64,000 nucleotides of DNA from assembly GCA_023269675.1 (NCBI GenBank), contig JAHFSX010000014.1, forward strand, positions 83,375 to 147,374, written 5' to 3'. Below are positions 15,922 to 24,118 of the stretch, piece by piece (position 1 is the stretch's first letter; each line of letters opens with the position of its first letter). The translations under genes and the position numbers were made by a program. Source of the stretch: Verrucomicrobiota bacterium. GTDB taxonomy: Bacteria; Verrucomicrobiota; Kiritimatiellia; RFP12; UBA1067. The notes under the pieces were generated by a model, which saw only the letters and a list, made by a program, of their open reading frames with translations, did not search any database and was not told the origin of the DNA.

Positions 15922-16700
15922 GGAAGAAGTTCTAAAGTTCTAAAGTGCGGAAGTTCTAAAGTCCAACTGTGATCCAGCAGTAGGGGGGAAGAAGTTCTAA
16001 AGTGCGGGAGTGCGGAAATGAATGGGAAGTAGAGCGGAGAAAGCCTAAAGTGAGTGCGACATTGGCACAAGGACCTGCAGGTGAATATTTGCGGAGGAGA
16101 GACAGTCTAATAACTTTAGCACTGTAGAACCCCCGCACTTTAGAACTTCTTACAGCTTCGCTTTACGATTGATTGTGGAGAAAAGCGCAAGAAGTTCAGC
16201 GGCCTCGTTCAGCAACGTCTTTGTTTCGGGAAGCCATTCGGCATCGAGACAATCAATACGCGACAAAACGGTAAGCCAATAGACCGTCTCACTACTTTCC
16301 TTTTCAACGATCCCGAGCTTGTGAACAAAATCACCTGCGGATTCGGCCCGGTTGGCCTCCCTGTAATTCGCGCCGACCGATGCCCCGGACCGTCCCACTT
16401 GGTCAGTGATCAACCAAAAGATCTGCTTATTGGGCAACCTCGCCAAGAAGTTCAGCAGCCTCACCGTAAAAACCAGTGTTCTCTCCTCAAGTTGCTTCTT
16501 GAACTCACCGTTTGTCATGGCCGGCTCCCTCACAAATTGCGCATGTGATGCCTTCGCACTCATATTAAGCAGTTTAGAACTCCCCGAAGCTTTGCCCGAA
16601 GTCTCTCCAATACTTTAGCACTTTAGAAATCCCGCACTTTAGAACTCCCCGAAGCTTTGCCCGAGGTCTCTCCAAGACCTTCGCACTTTAGAACTTCCCA
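15922..16700. mobile_element. R2 inverted repeats around an S23-type gene (putative small mobile element)
   Basis: Left side 15927-16010 has several GTTCTAAAGTGCGG units; opposite-facing copies (CACTTTAGAACTTC type) lie at about 16110-16148 and again at 16570-16700 beyond the S23-type gene. Within the right side a segment of about 55 bases containing CCGAAGCTTTGCCCGA occurs twice in tandem (about 16576 and 16645). No transposase. Confidence 0.65.
16150..16518 (-). CDS. Four-helix-bundle protein, S23/IVS type (copy B)
   Basis: 122 residues from the ATG at 16518, which follows GGGAG. Family pattern: FTVRLLNFLARLP, QVGRSGASVGANYREANRA, DFVHKLGIVEKESSETVYWL, ETKTLLNEAAELLALF. It belongs to a different subgroup from copies A and C and is linked to the R2 repeats. 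Function unknown in this family. Fifteen extra upstream codons are open but have no ribosome site. Confidence 0.85.
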   Translation of the reverse strand: MTNGEFKKQLEERTLVFTVRLLNFLARLPNKQIFWLITDQVGRSGASVGANYREANRAESAGDFVHKLGIVEKESSETVYWLTVLSRIDCLDAEWLPETKTLLNEAAELLALFSTINRKAKL

Positions 16701-16702
16701 TT

Positions 16703-17611
16703 TCACACCGGCAATCCCTTTTCCCGGCGGCGCAACTCCAAGACCTTCAGATCGATCATGTACTCGTAAATCGCCCGCATGCGGCAGTAGCGCCAGCCGG
16801 CCACGCCGTCCAGAAAACCCATGCGGAAGAAATAAAGATAACAGAACACCAGGCTCGCACGACACGGCAGATGCCAAGCCAAGGCCTTCAAAGCTTTCCG
16901 TTTTCTTGCAGGATCATGCAGCGCCACAAGCCCCCGCCAATCTATCCCGCTGCTTACTGTCACCTGCCGATTGCAGCCTGCCTCAAGTTCACCAACTTTA
17001 GAACTCTCGCACTCTCGCACTCTAGAACTTCCCAACACCTTCAGCGCCTCCCTGGCCTCCGCACTGGAATACCTGTTGTGCTTTTCGAACCACGCCGAAA
17101 ACCCTTTATTGAAAGAGAAATGCAAAAAGTGCCTCTGAAGATATCCGGTCGCTCCGCTCACCCGATAGGTCAGATTGGTTTCCCGCTCTAACAGGAGAGC
17201 TTCGGGTCTGAACAGTCGCACGACCCATGTCGGGTAAAGGCTGCTGTGCCTGATCCAGCGACCCATGAACATGTTCTTGAAACGGACCCTGTATGCCACC
17301 TCCGCGCGAGCCGGATCGGACACGACCGCCAACATCTCGTCCCGAAGGTCCGGGGGGGTCACCTCATCGGCATCCGGATTATAGACCCACGGATATTTGA
17401 AAGGGATGTTCCGCAACGAATACTCGCGTTGCGGGCGCTCGCCGCCAGCGGAGTGATGGATGACGCGTGCGCCGAACCTTTCCGCGATCGCCACGGTTTG
17501 GTCATCCGAACCGTCATCGAGCACGACGATGTCATCCGACCACTTCACCGACTCCAGGCAGGCAGGAAGGTTGAGCTCTTCGTTGAGGGTCAGTATTAAG
17601 ATAGAGATCAT
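16703..17611 (-). CDS. Glycosyltransferase family 2 (WaaE/KdtX-like) with in-frame insert
   Basis: 302 residues. ISILILTLNEELNLPACLESV, DIVVLDDGSDDQT and VYNPDADEVTP follow the WaaE-type pattern of lipopolysaccharide-core GT2 enzymes; ETNLTYRVSGATGYLQRHFLHFSF and the C-terminal CYLYFFRMGFLDGVAGW are also typical. About residues 192-217 (GSSRVRECESSKVGEL, then CNRQ) are R2/R3 repeat sequence in frame. The 3' end touches the R2 array of the next element. Sugar unknown. Confidence 0.86.
   Translation of the reverse strand: MISILILTLNEELNLPACLESVKWSDDIVVLDDGSDDQTVAIAERFGARVIHHSAGGERPQREYSLRNIPFKYPWVYNPDADEVTPPDLRDEMLAVVSDPARAEVAYRVRFKNMFMGRWIRHSSLYPTWVVRLFRPEALLLERETNLTYRVSGATGYLQRHFLHFSFNKGFSAWFEKHNRYSSAEAREALKVLGSSRVRECESSKVGELEAGCNRQVTVSSGIDWRGLVALHDPARKRKALKALAWHLPCRASLVFCYLYFFRMGFLDGVAGWRYCRMRAIYEYMIDLKVLELRRREKGLPV
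16955..17035. repeat. R3/R2 composite inside the GT2 gene
   Basis: R3-like CACCTGCCGATTGCAGCC at about 16961 followed by R2 units (CTTTAGAACTCTCGCAC). In frame. Confidence 0.7.
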
Positions 17612-17731
17612 GTGAGAAGTTAATTAATGCATGAGTGCATTAGTTCATTATTAAGGTATTGCGTTCATGCGTGATCAGCTCGGTCAGCGTCAAGAGACTG
17701 CGCACCGGGAACTGCCATTCCAACGCCCGAA
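17612..17731. repeat. R1 copy between genes
   Basis: AATGCATGAGTGCATTAGTT and ATTGCGTTCATGCGTGATC units at about 17623-17683. No gene in this gap. Confidence 0.6.
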
Positions 17732-18292
17732 TCATGACTCGCGGAGCACACGCTTCTTGACCGCTTTCGCCGGATTACCTGCCACCACCGTCCACGGTTC
17801 CACATCTTTCGTCACAACCGCCCGGGCACCGACGACGGCACCTTCTCCAATATGCACACCCATGCCGCCGACGAACGCCTCTGTCGCAATCCAGACCTGA
17901 TCGCCGATCTGCATATCGGAACAGATCATGCGAAACTTCGGATCCGTGATATCGTGACTCCCGGGACACAGATACGCGCCTTGAGAAACGGTGGCGTGTC
18001 TTCCGATAACAATTCTGCCGGTGTTGTAGACATTCACGCGCGAAGCCAAGCAGGAGTACTCGCCCATCTCCAGGTTCCAAGGCGCCCAAATTTTGACGTC
18101 AGAATACACATGGCTCAAGCGGTGCACCTTCGCGCCAAACAACACCAGCACGAGGCGCCTCCAGGGCCACAGAAATGCAGGGAACGCGGGCCTGAACATG
18201 ACATTGCAGGCAAGCACCCACAGCGCCCGTCCGAGCTTGTTGCGGGGGCTCAGCCAATTTTCAAATTTAGACAGGTCAACCCTGGCGCCCAT
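17732..18292 (-). CDS. WcaF-like sugar O-acetyltransferase (hexapeptide)
   Basis: 186-residue left-handed beta-helix acetyltransferase. N-terminal NKLGRALWVLACNVMFRP and FGAKVHRLSHVYSDVKIW match colanic-acid WcaF; QGAYLCPGSHDITDP contains the catalytic His, and WTVVAGNPAKAVKKR is the usual end. It would acetylate a hydroxyl of the repeat unit with acetyl-CoA in the cytoplasm. It starts inside the last codons of the upstream GT4 gene (17-base overlap), so the two are translationally coupled. Confidence 0.87.
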   Translation of the reverse strand: MGARVDLSKFENWLSPRNKLGRALWVLACNVMFRPAFPAFLWPWRRLVLVLFGAKVHRLSHVYSDVKIWAPWNLEMGEYSCLASRVNVYNTGRIVIGRHATVSQGAYLCPGSHDITDPKFRMICSDMQIGDQVWIATEAFVGGMGVHIGEGAVVGARAVVTKDVEPWTVVAGNPAKAVKKRVLRES

Positions 18293-19946
18293 ACGTACCT
18301 CCGCGCATTGCTTTGCCTGTTATTACACAGTCCGGCGTCAGCCCACCATGCAGCGCCCACTCGTACGCCCGTTTCATGTCCGACGCAATCGCCGGCCACG
18401 TATACTTCATTTCCACCAAACGCCGCCCGTTCGCGCCCAGAACGCGCCGTTCTTCATCCGTCAAGCCCATCGCTTCCATCAACGCTTCCGCCAAAGGCTC
18501 CACGCCGATGTCGATCCACCAGCCGCAGCGACCGGAAGTCGCAAGTTCATTCGTTCGTTCGTTCATTAGTTCATTAGTTGGAGCAATGGACTGGGATGCC
18601 GGCTGATTAGCAGTTTGGCCGATTGGCTGAATAGCGGATCCTGCCCAAGCCGATTGCCGATTACCAACCGTTGTTTCTTTTCCGACCTCTGTTTTCAGTC
18701 TTTTGTTCTCCGATTTATCGACTAATGAACTCTTGCAATAATGAACTAATGAACTGTCCGAATTGCCCAGCAATTCGGACCACGGCGTCCCCTTGGTTGT
18801 GATCACGGGAATCCCATACGACAACGCGTCCGTGACCACTACCCCGAAATTCTCCGTGAAGGACGGCAACACAAAGAGGTCCGCCACCCTGTGCAGCGCG
18901 TCCTTGTCTTGTCCATAGACCGGGCCGGTAAAAAGAATGTCGGGAAGAGGTGCGTGATTGCCCGAATGCGTGATTGCCTTATTGTCATCAACCGCATGAT
19001 TCAAAACCAGAGTACCAACGCAATCCCGCACGAGCGCGTTCACGCACTTATCCTCAACCCGCAGGCCCAGACGCTTCGCCTCCGCCACCAGCTCGGCCTT
19101 GTGCCCGGCCTGGTCCGGACCGGCGATGACCAATTGCCAGGGAAAAGTTCTAAAGTTCTGAAGTTCTGAAGTTCTAAAGTTACCTGAACTTGAACTATTT
19201 GCGTTATCCTTGTCACTAACTTTAGCACTCTCGTACTCTTGCAGGTTAGCACTTGCCCATCCTCTGCCGGTTGCCGATTGCGTATTGCCGCATGTTCTCC
19301 CCCCCCCCACTTTAGCACTCTCGCACTCTGGCACTTTAGCACTTCTTACACGCGCCCACGCCCGCACCAGATTCATCAGGCCCTTGACCGGATAAATCCG
19401 TCCCACAAAGAGCACCGTCTTGACCTCTTTGCGCCTTTGCGCCTTTGCGGGATCAATATCCGGCAGATCAGATCCGAGAGGCGCCAACACGCACGGCTGT
19501 TTGAAGCCCAGATCCCGCAGCCATCGGATCTCGCTCTCGGCCGTGACATGGAACATCGCGGCGCCCTCGAGATCCCGCTTCTGGTAGAGCCACCACGCGA
19601 GCCTCTTCTTCAGCCACTTGTGCTTCAGCGCCCACGGCGCCAGCATGCCGTGCGCGGAGACCACATACGGGATCTTGTGCCGCCGGGCATACCTTGCCCC
19701 GGCATGCGAAAACGGCGTCCATAACGAGTGCACATGTATAAGGTCAGGCTGTGCTGCCACGTCCTTCCAATTTGCCAACAGCCTGACGCGGGGATTGCTC
19801 GGCGCGCAAGTCATCGCGTCCATGCTCCCGCCACGCAGGATCGAAACTTCGGTCTGCTCATCTGCCATCTGGTCGCAGACCTTAATGCAGAAAGCAGTCG
19901 GCCCTGACGCCTGCGCCAAGCCTGGTATGACGTGAAGTATGTTCAA
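18276..19946 (-). CDS. Glycosyltransferase family 4 with large in-frame repeat inserts
   Basis: GT-B enzyme of 556 residues as read, about 170 more than relatives. Core motifs: NILHVIPGLAQASGPT, VVSAHGMLAPWALKHK, VLFVGRIYPVKGLMNLV, LVIAGPDQAGHK, SFTENFGVVVTDALSYGIPV and GRCGWWIDIGVEPLAEAL. Inserts: residues about 199-270 (R2/R3), 299-334 (R4) and 397-470 (large R1 composite, SSLVHYCKSSLVD ... TNELMNERTNEL). The third insert is at the same loop as the R9 insert of the GT4 near 9.3 kb. The start codon is TTG (19946) with a C-rich upstream and no visible ribosome site, so the start is the weak point. Confidence 0.86.
   Translation of the reverse strand: MNILHVIPGLAQASGPTAFCIKVCDQMADEQTEVSILRGGSMDAMTCAPSNPRVRLLANWKDVAAQPDLIHVHSLWTPFSHAGARYARRHKIPYVVSAHGMLAPWALKHKWLKKRLAWWLYQKRDLEGAAMFHVTAESEIRWLRDLGFKQPCVLAPLGSDLPDIDPAKAQRRKEVKTVLFVGRIYPVKGLMNLVRAWARVRSAKVPECESAKVGGGRTCGNTQSATGRGWASANLQEYESAKVSDKDNANSSSSGNFRTSELQNFRTFPWQLVIAGPDQAGHKAELVAEAKRLGLRVEDKCVNALVRDCVGTLVLNHAVDDNKAITHSGNHAPLPDILFTGPVYGQDKDALHRVADLFVLPSFTENFGVVVTDALSYGIPVITTKGTPWSELLGNSDSSLVHYCKSSLVDKSENKRLKTEVGKETTVGNRQSAWAGSAIQPIGQTANQPASQSIAPTNELMNERTNELATSGRCGWWIDIGVEPLAEALMEAMGLTDEERRVLGANGRRLVEMKYTWPAIASDMKRAYEWALHGGLTPDCVITGKAMRGGTYGRQG
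18535..18755. repeat. Large R1 composite (with R9, R3 and R5 pieces) inside the GT4 gene
   Basis: R1 arms at about 18542-18578 and 18718-18752, inverted. Between them are R9-like (CTGATTAGCAGTTTGGCCG), R3-like (AGCCGATTGCCGATTACC) and R5-like (CGACCTCTGTTTTCAG) stretches. About 220 bases, all in frame. Confidence 0.8.
18940..19050. repeat. R4 element inside the GT4 gene
   Basis: GTGATTGCCCGAATGCGTGA and GCCTTATTGTC units opposite CAACGCAATCCCGCACG. In frame. Confidence 0.65.
19140..19350. repeat. R2/R3 composite inside the GT4 gene
   Basis: GTTCTAAAGTTCTGAAG units (19147-19190) face CACTTTAGCACTCTCGCAC units (19308-19345); an R3 piece (GCCGGTTGCCGATTGCG) lies between. In frame. A separate R10 copy (CTTTGCGCCTTTGCG) follows at 19426-19455. 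Confidence 0.72.
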
Positions 19947-19983
19947 TTGGGGGTGAGGGGGTTAGAGTTTAGCCGGCCGCCCG

Positions 19984-21252
19984 TCAGACAACACTCAAGG
20001 GGCCGCTTTCCCACTGTTGCGACGCCCTGCCCGCCAACAGATCCTGCGAAAATGAGATCAACCTCGCCGCGGCCACCGCCGGCGTCCACTCGTCCAACAT
20101 CTTCGCCTGCCCCGCGGTCGCGAGCCTCAGCCGTAAGGCCTCATCCGCCTCCACCTGCCGTAAAGCTTGCGCAAGCGCGTTCACATCTCCGGAAGGGAAC
20201 AGCAGTCCGTTCTCGCTAGACCTGATCAGCGTCGCCGCGGAACCGGCCTCGCGACTCGCCACGACACAGCAACCTTCCAGCATCGCCTCATTCACCACCA
20301 CGCCCCAGCCCTCATATCCGTTGCTAGGCAACACATACACATCAGACTCTCGCATCAATCCACGCACCTCGGCGATAGGGACGGGGGGGGAGAAAGTGAT
20401 GGGAAGTTCTAAAGTGCGAGAGTGCGGGGGTGCGTTAGTGCCTAATTCGACCTTGGTTCCATGACCCTCAGATGAGCAGGCTGCGCCAGACGTCCGCTCA
20501 GTTTGTGCACTCTTCCATTTCCGATTGCAGATTGCCAATTGCCGATTGTTGATGGTCTCGGCCAGTTTCTTTAGGCGCTGCTCTTCCGGGCCGTGGCCGA
20601 CCAGTTTGAGACGGATGTCGCGCCCTTCATTGAGCAGGATGCCGACCGCCTTGATCAAAGTATCTACCCGCTTCTCACTGACCATACGACCAGCCCACAA
20701 CACATTCATTGCGCCTTCTCTATGCTTAGGGCTTGGCACAGGCAGCGAGGGCTCAACCAGATAACCAAAGAGACGGATTCTTGTGGGAAAACAGGCAATG
20801 CATCCCATGTCTTTCGCAGCATAAACCCCTTGAGCTAAATAGTAGAAGGAAGTGTTTCGAGAGTAGCGCCAGTATTCCAAAATACGCCTCAAGTGCCTGA
20901 AATGTGCGATGCGTAACAGGCCAATCGGCGGTTTGAACCACCTTTCAGAACCGTAGAAGGTCAACTTGTTCCGTTTCACCCGCCAAGGAATGAGTGGATT
21001 ATCTCGGTTACCGAACAGAGCAACGTCCGCGTTTTTTATCTTCTCGGATGCCTCCTCCGCGCTCTGTTGAGATGGATCAACCGTCACACACCATGGAAAC
21101 GAATCGACTGACCACCCCAGTGCTTTACGGTTCTCTCCCGTTGTACCAGCTGCTATATAATGGAAATTCGCCGCACCCAACTGTTCAGCCAGTTGATGAG
21201 CCAATGGCATCTCATGCGGGCTGAATCCATCGGTAACCAAACAAAGAGTCAT
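19984..21252 (-). CDS. Glycosyltransferase family 4 with in-frame insert
   Basis: GT-B glycosyltransferase, 422 residues: LVTDGFSPHEMPLAHQLAEQ, LWAGRMVSEKRVDTLIKAV, LKLVGHGPEEQRLKKL, and EGWGVVVNEAMLEGCCVVAS with the E(x7)E motif. Residues about 231-284 (NRQLAICNRK ... PHSRTLELP) are R3, R4 and R2 repeat sequence just before the FSPPVPIAEVRGLM helix. It ends close to the next gene with only a short gap. Donor sugar unknown. Confidence 0.84.
   Translation of the reverse strand: MTLCLVTDGFSPHEMPLAHQLAEQLGAANFHYIAAGTTGENRKALGWSVDSFPWCVTVDPSQQSAEEASEKIKNADVALFGNRDNPLIPWRVKRNKLTFYGSERWFKPPIGLLRIAHFRHLRRILEYWRYSRNTSFYYLAQGVYAAKDMGCIACFPTRIRLFGYLVEPSLPVPSPKHREGAMNVLWAGRMVSEKRVDTLIKAVGILLNEGRDIRLKLVGHGPEEQRLKKLAETINNRQLAICNRKWKSAQTERTSGAACSSEGHGTKVELGTNAPPHSRTLELPITFSPPVPIAEVRGLMRESDVYVLPSNGYEGWGVVVNEAMLEGCCVVASREAGSAATLIRSSENGLLFPSGDVNALAQALRQVEADEALRLRLATAGQAKMLDEWTPAVAAARLISFSQDLLAGRASQQWESGPLSVV
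20398..20560. repeat. R2/R4/R3 composite inside the GT4 gene
   Basis: GGAAGTTCTAAAGTGCGAGA at 20401-20420, a GTGCGTTAGTGCC unit, and R3 units (GATTGCCAATTGCCGATTG) at 20530-20548. In frame. Confidence 0.72.
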
Positions 21253-21377
21253 TTAAAGGGCCTCTCCAAGGGATCATGCACAGCTTATTCCTTTGACTGC
21301 CAGCACAGCGGCTTCGGCAGCACCCCCCATTCGTGTAAAGCGGAATACAAACAGGGAATAAGCTGTAGTGGATAATG

Positions 21378-22223
21378 TCAATAACGCAACTTTCGCCCGC
21401 TTTCACCGTGCCCTGTCAAAAAAAATCGCACATGTGACACTGGCCACTGAGCCTCAAAATGGTGGCGCGGGATCATAAATCGGTCCCCTTCTCCACCACG
21501 TACAGTCCCCCGAAACGCTCCAAAGCACGCCCGATACCCAGCAGTCTTCGTGGCACTGACGGAAACTTTATCCGCATCGCTCAGCTTTCCATATGGCCAT
21601 GAGATAGTGGCACACTCTATGCCAAGGTGCTGTTCAACATCCGCCTTCGACCCAGCGACTTCGTCCAGCAGACGAACGGGATCGCGGGAAATGTCCGAGA
21701 ACCGCGCGTGTGTCCGCGTGTGTGATCCGATGGTTATCCCCATATCCATTGCGGATTTAAGATCATCCCAAGAACACATCTCGATCGGATTCTTATACTG
21801 CGCAATGCGGATACAGTAATCAGACACCTTCGCATAGGAAGAGTCGATGAACGATGTCGGCACGAAGAAAAGCGCAGGCACATCATATTTTTTCAGAACC
21901 GGAGCGGCATTCTTAACAATATTCTTAAAACCGTCATCAAATGACAGATGAAAATACCTGCCATCAATCGGCCGCTTCCCCTCGATCATATCCAAGCATG
22001 TTGCCGTATCAACAAAAGAGCCTAGCCCTTTGAGATATCGGATCTTCCGCTCAAATAAAGCGATCTGGTCGTCAAAAACATAGTGACAGAAAATGCACCG
22101 CAAAAAAGGCTTCTGGCCTGAGCTAGCGAGGGATCCCAGTCCTGACAGCCACACGGACCGTAAACATGACCGCATAGACTTGTGGCGCTTCACGCCATCG
22201 CTATAATTTTGCACCTTGTCCAT
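21378..22223 (-). CDS. Polysaccharide deacetylase, NodB-type
   Basis: 281-residue carbohydrate esterase family 4 deacetylase. YFHLSFDDGFKNI gives the catalytic and metal Asp pair; GSHTRTHARFSD gives the HxxxH metal ligands; ISWPYG is the third motif. It would remove an N-acetyl group from a HexNAc. No signal peptide is seen (a weak hydrophobic stretch sits near residue 25), so it probably acts in the cytoplasm. Next to it lie a GNAT-type acyltransferase, an SDR, two KASIII genes and an ACP; together these look like a deacetylate-then-acylate pathway. Confidence 0.87.
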   Translation of the reverse strand: MDKVQNYSDGVKRHKSMRSCLRSVWLSGLGSLASSGQKPFLRCIFCHYVFDDQIALFERKIRYLKGLGSFVDTATCLDMIEGKRPIDGRYFHLSFDDGFKNIVKNAAPVLKKYDVPALFFVPTSFIDSSYAKVSDYCIRIAQYKNPIEMCSWDDLKSAMDMGITIGSHTRTHARFSDISRDPVRLLDEVAGSKADVEQHLGIECATISWPYGKLSDADKVSVSATKTAGYRACFGAFRGTVRGGEGDRFMIPRHHFEAQWPVSHVRFFLTGHGESGRKLRY

Positions 22224-22270
22224 ATCCGTTTAACCGCCTCGTGGAGTCAGAAATAACACTCGAAAACATG

Positions 22271-23356
22271 TCAATTGACGCACCTATCTCCATCCATCGG
22301 GCCCCAGAACCAACCCTTATCGGGTGTTTCCAGCAAAGCTTCACGCAATAAATCATCAAAGAGTTTATATGCGAAAGTGTTTCCGAGTGCTTTGCGGACA
22401 AAAGGGAAGCAGGAGCGGACAGTCGGCTGAATCCTCATCGGAAAACCGGTGATTTCCAAGCAAAACGCCCCGGTAATCGCCGCAAAGCGTCGTGCATCCA
22501 GTAACAAATCGTGCAAAACATCAGAATCGTTATTCAGTGCGATCCAATCCGCAACCATCCACCTGAATCCCGTTTCCGCTCTATGCTGCTTGAGAACCAC
22601 GTACCCGACGATGTGCTCTTCTATCTTCCGCACCAATAGTACAAAACGCCCAGACAACAGACCTTCCTCAAATAACCACTTCAGTTCCGCAGATGTACGG
22701 GAGGTCGCAACCCCATCACTGCCGTGCAGATAGTCACGCCAAAACTGATCGAAGTCCTCAGCATCAAAATGAGTCCTTTTTTCAGCCTTAGTTTTCGATC
22801 TCAACCGCTGATAAAACCCCGCGTTTAACACGTATCCCACGATGTTCGCGGTTGCCCGTACCAGGGATGGCATCTCTACACCTTGCTTTTTCAAAAGAAC
22901 TCGCAAAAAGTCTCCCCAGCGTAAAACAAAGAAACTGATTACTTCACAGGACCGGGGTCCAAGACTTCTCATGCCCGCAACTTTTAGCAGACGAACGGTC
23001 TGCGGAATACAGGTGTTTCCGTAATAAATTGATTCTCCGTACGGTTTCATTATATTTTCGATCAATTCGCCGACCGCGTAAGAATACGCCTTATCTATCG
23101 CCAAGACAGACCCCTCGCAGCCCCACACGGCCTTTTCTTTAAAGAAAAGTCTTCTAAAAACCAAACCTTGGAACGCGATACATTTATCTTCCTCATAGAT
23201 GACAATACCTGCAGGGAATCTATCGGACACAGACAAACTCGGGTTCAACAGGAGATGCGTTCGCAAATATTCGGAACTCGTTGAAAGCCCGCATTTGTGC
23301 ACTAAGGCAACAACGTCATCTATACACTCTTCGGAAAAGAATTGAGTGTCAATCAT
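22271..23356 (-). CDS. GNAT-type acyltransferase
   Basis: 361 residues with a GNAT-like arrangement: the C-terminal half has RFVLLVRKIEEHIVGYVVLK (beta4/beta5 region) and FRWMVADWIAL, as in acyltransferases of exopolysaccharide loci. The N-terminal half (GIVIYEEDKCIAFQGLVFRR, AVWGCEGSVLAIDKAY) may be a second, degenerate GNAT unit. It probably N-acylates the amino sugar freed by the NodB-like enzyme. Donor may be the acyl-ACP made by the adjacent KASIII enzymes; this is inference. I take the ATG at 23356; a GTG at 23365 directly follows the SDR stop. Confidence 0.68.
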   Translation of the reverse strand: MIDTQFFSEECIDDVVALVHKCGLSTSSEYLRTHLLLNPSLSVSDRFPAGIVIYEEDKCIAFQGLVFRRLFFKEKAVWGCEGSVLAIDKAYSYAVGELIENIMKPYGESIYYGNTCIPQTVRLLKVAGMRSLGPRSCEVISFFVLRWGDFLRVLLKKQGVEMPSLVRATANIVGYVLNAGFYQRLRSKTKAEKRTHFDAEDFDQFWRDYLHGSDGVATSRTSAELKWLFEEGLLSGRFVLLVRKIEEHIVGYVVLKQHRAETGFRWMVADWIALNNDSDVLHDLLLDARRFAAITGAFCLEITGFPMRIQPTVRSCFPFVRKALGNTFAYKLFDDLLREALLETPDKGWFWGPMDGDRCVN

Positions 23357-23365
23357 ACAGGGCAC

Positions 23366-24118
23366 CTACTGCGCAAGATAGCCGCCGTCGACAACCAGTT
23401 GCGTCCCTGTGATGAAACGCGACGCATCGCTCAGCAGAAAGGCCACTGCATTTGCCACATCCACAGGTTCGCCAAGCCCCAACGGCTGTTTGGACAGAAT
23501 CTGCCGGACCGCGTCTTCTCCGCCCACGGAAATCATTTCGTCCAACATCGGTGTCCGTATGTTAGAAGGGACCACACTGTTGACCCGGATGTTTTTGGAG
23601 GCCAACTCAATGGCCAACGAACGCACCGAACTGTCCATGGCGCCTTTGGATCCGCCGTATAAAGACACCCCCTGCCAGCCGACCACTCCCGAAACCGAGG
23701 AAACTCCGACAACGCTTCCACCTGAGGAATACTTCTTCTTTGAGAACCACTTGATGAGCTCCATGAAGGCAAAGTAGTTGATGCTCATAACCTCCCGCAT
23801 GAGCGCAAGCGAAACCGATTGAATCGGCACGGCTGGACCAATGCCAGCCGCGTGAACCATCCCATCCAGTTTCTTCTCAGATGCGCACCGCTTGAACAGG
23901 TCCTCACAACGCTCGATGTCACTCAGGTCAAAAGAAATCAGCGTATGTTCTCCCGCCGACATTAGGCTGAAACTTTCTTCAAGTCGTTTCACATCGCGCG
24001 CAACCAATACGACCGACGCACCTAAGCGGCTCGCTAAGATTGCACAAGCTCGTCCGATCCCGGAAGAGGCCCCCGTGACCAGAATCCGCTTGCCTGTCAG
24101 ATCCATCGGATTAACCAT
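23366..24118 (-). CDS. SDR-family reductase (FabG-like)
   Basis: 250-residue classical SDR: TGASSGIGRA cofactor motif, HAAGIG, catalytic Ser141 (VSSVSG), Tyr154 and Lys158 (YGGSK), and LVVDGGYLAQ at the end. This is the length and pattern of 3-oxoacyl-ACP reductases. Between KASIII and the GNAT gene its likely job is to reduce a 3-oxoacyl-ACP to a 3-hydroxyacyl-ACP. It overlaps the KASIII stop by 8 bases. A sugar ketoreductase role cannot be excluded. Confidence 0.85.
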   Translation of the reverse strand: MVNPMDLTGKRILVTGASSGIGRACAILASRLGASVVLVARDVKRLEESFSLMSAGEHTLISFDLSDIERCEDLFKRCASEKKLDGMVHAAGIGPAVPIQSVSLALMREVMSINYFAFMELIKWFSKKKYSSGGSVVGVSSVSGVVGWQGVSLYGGSKGAMDSSVRSLAIELASKNIRVNSVVPSNIRTPMLDEMISVGGEDAVRQILSKQPLGLGEPVDVANAVAFLLSDASRFITGTQLVVDGGYLAQ

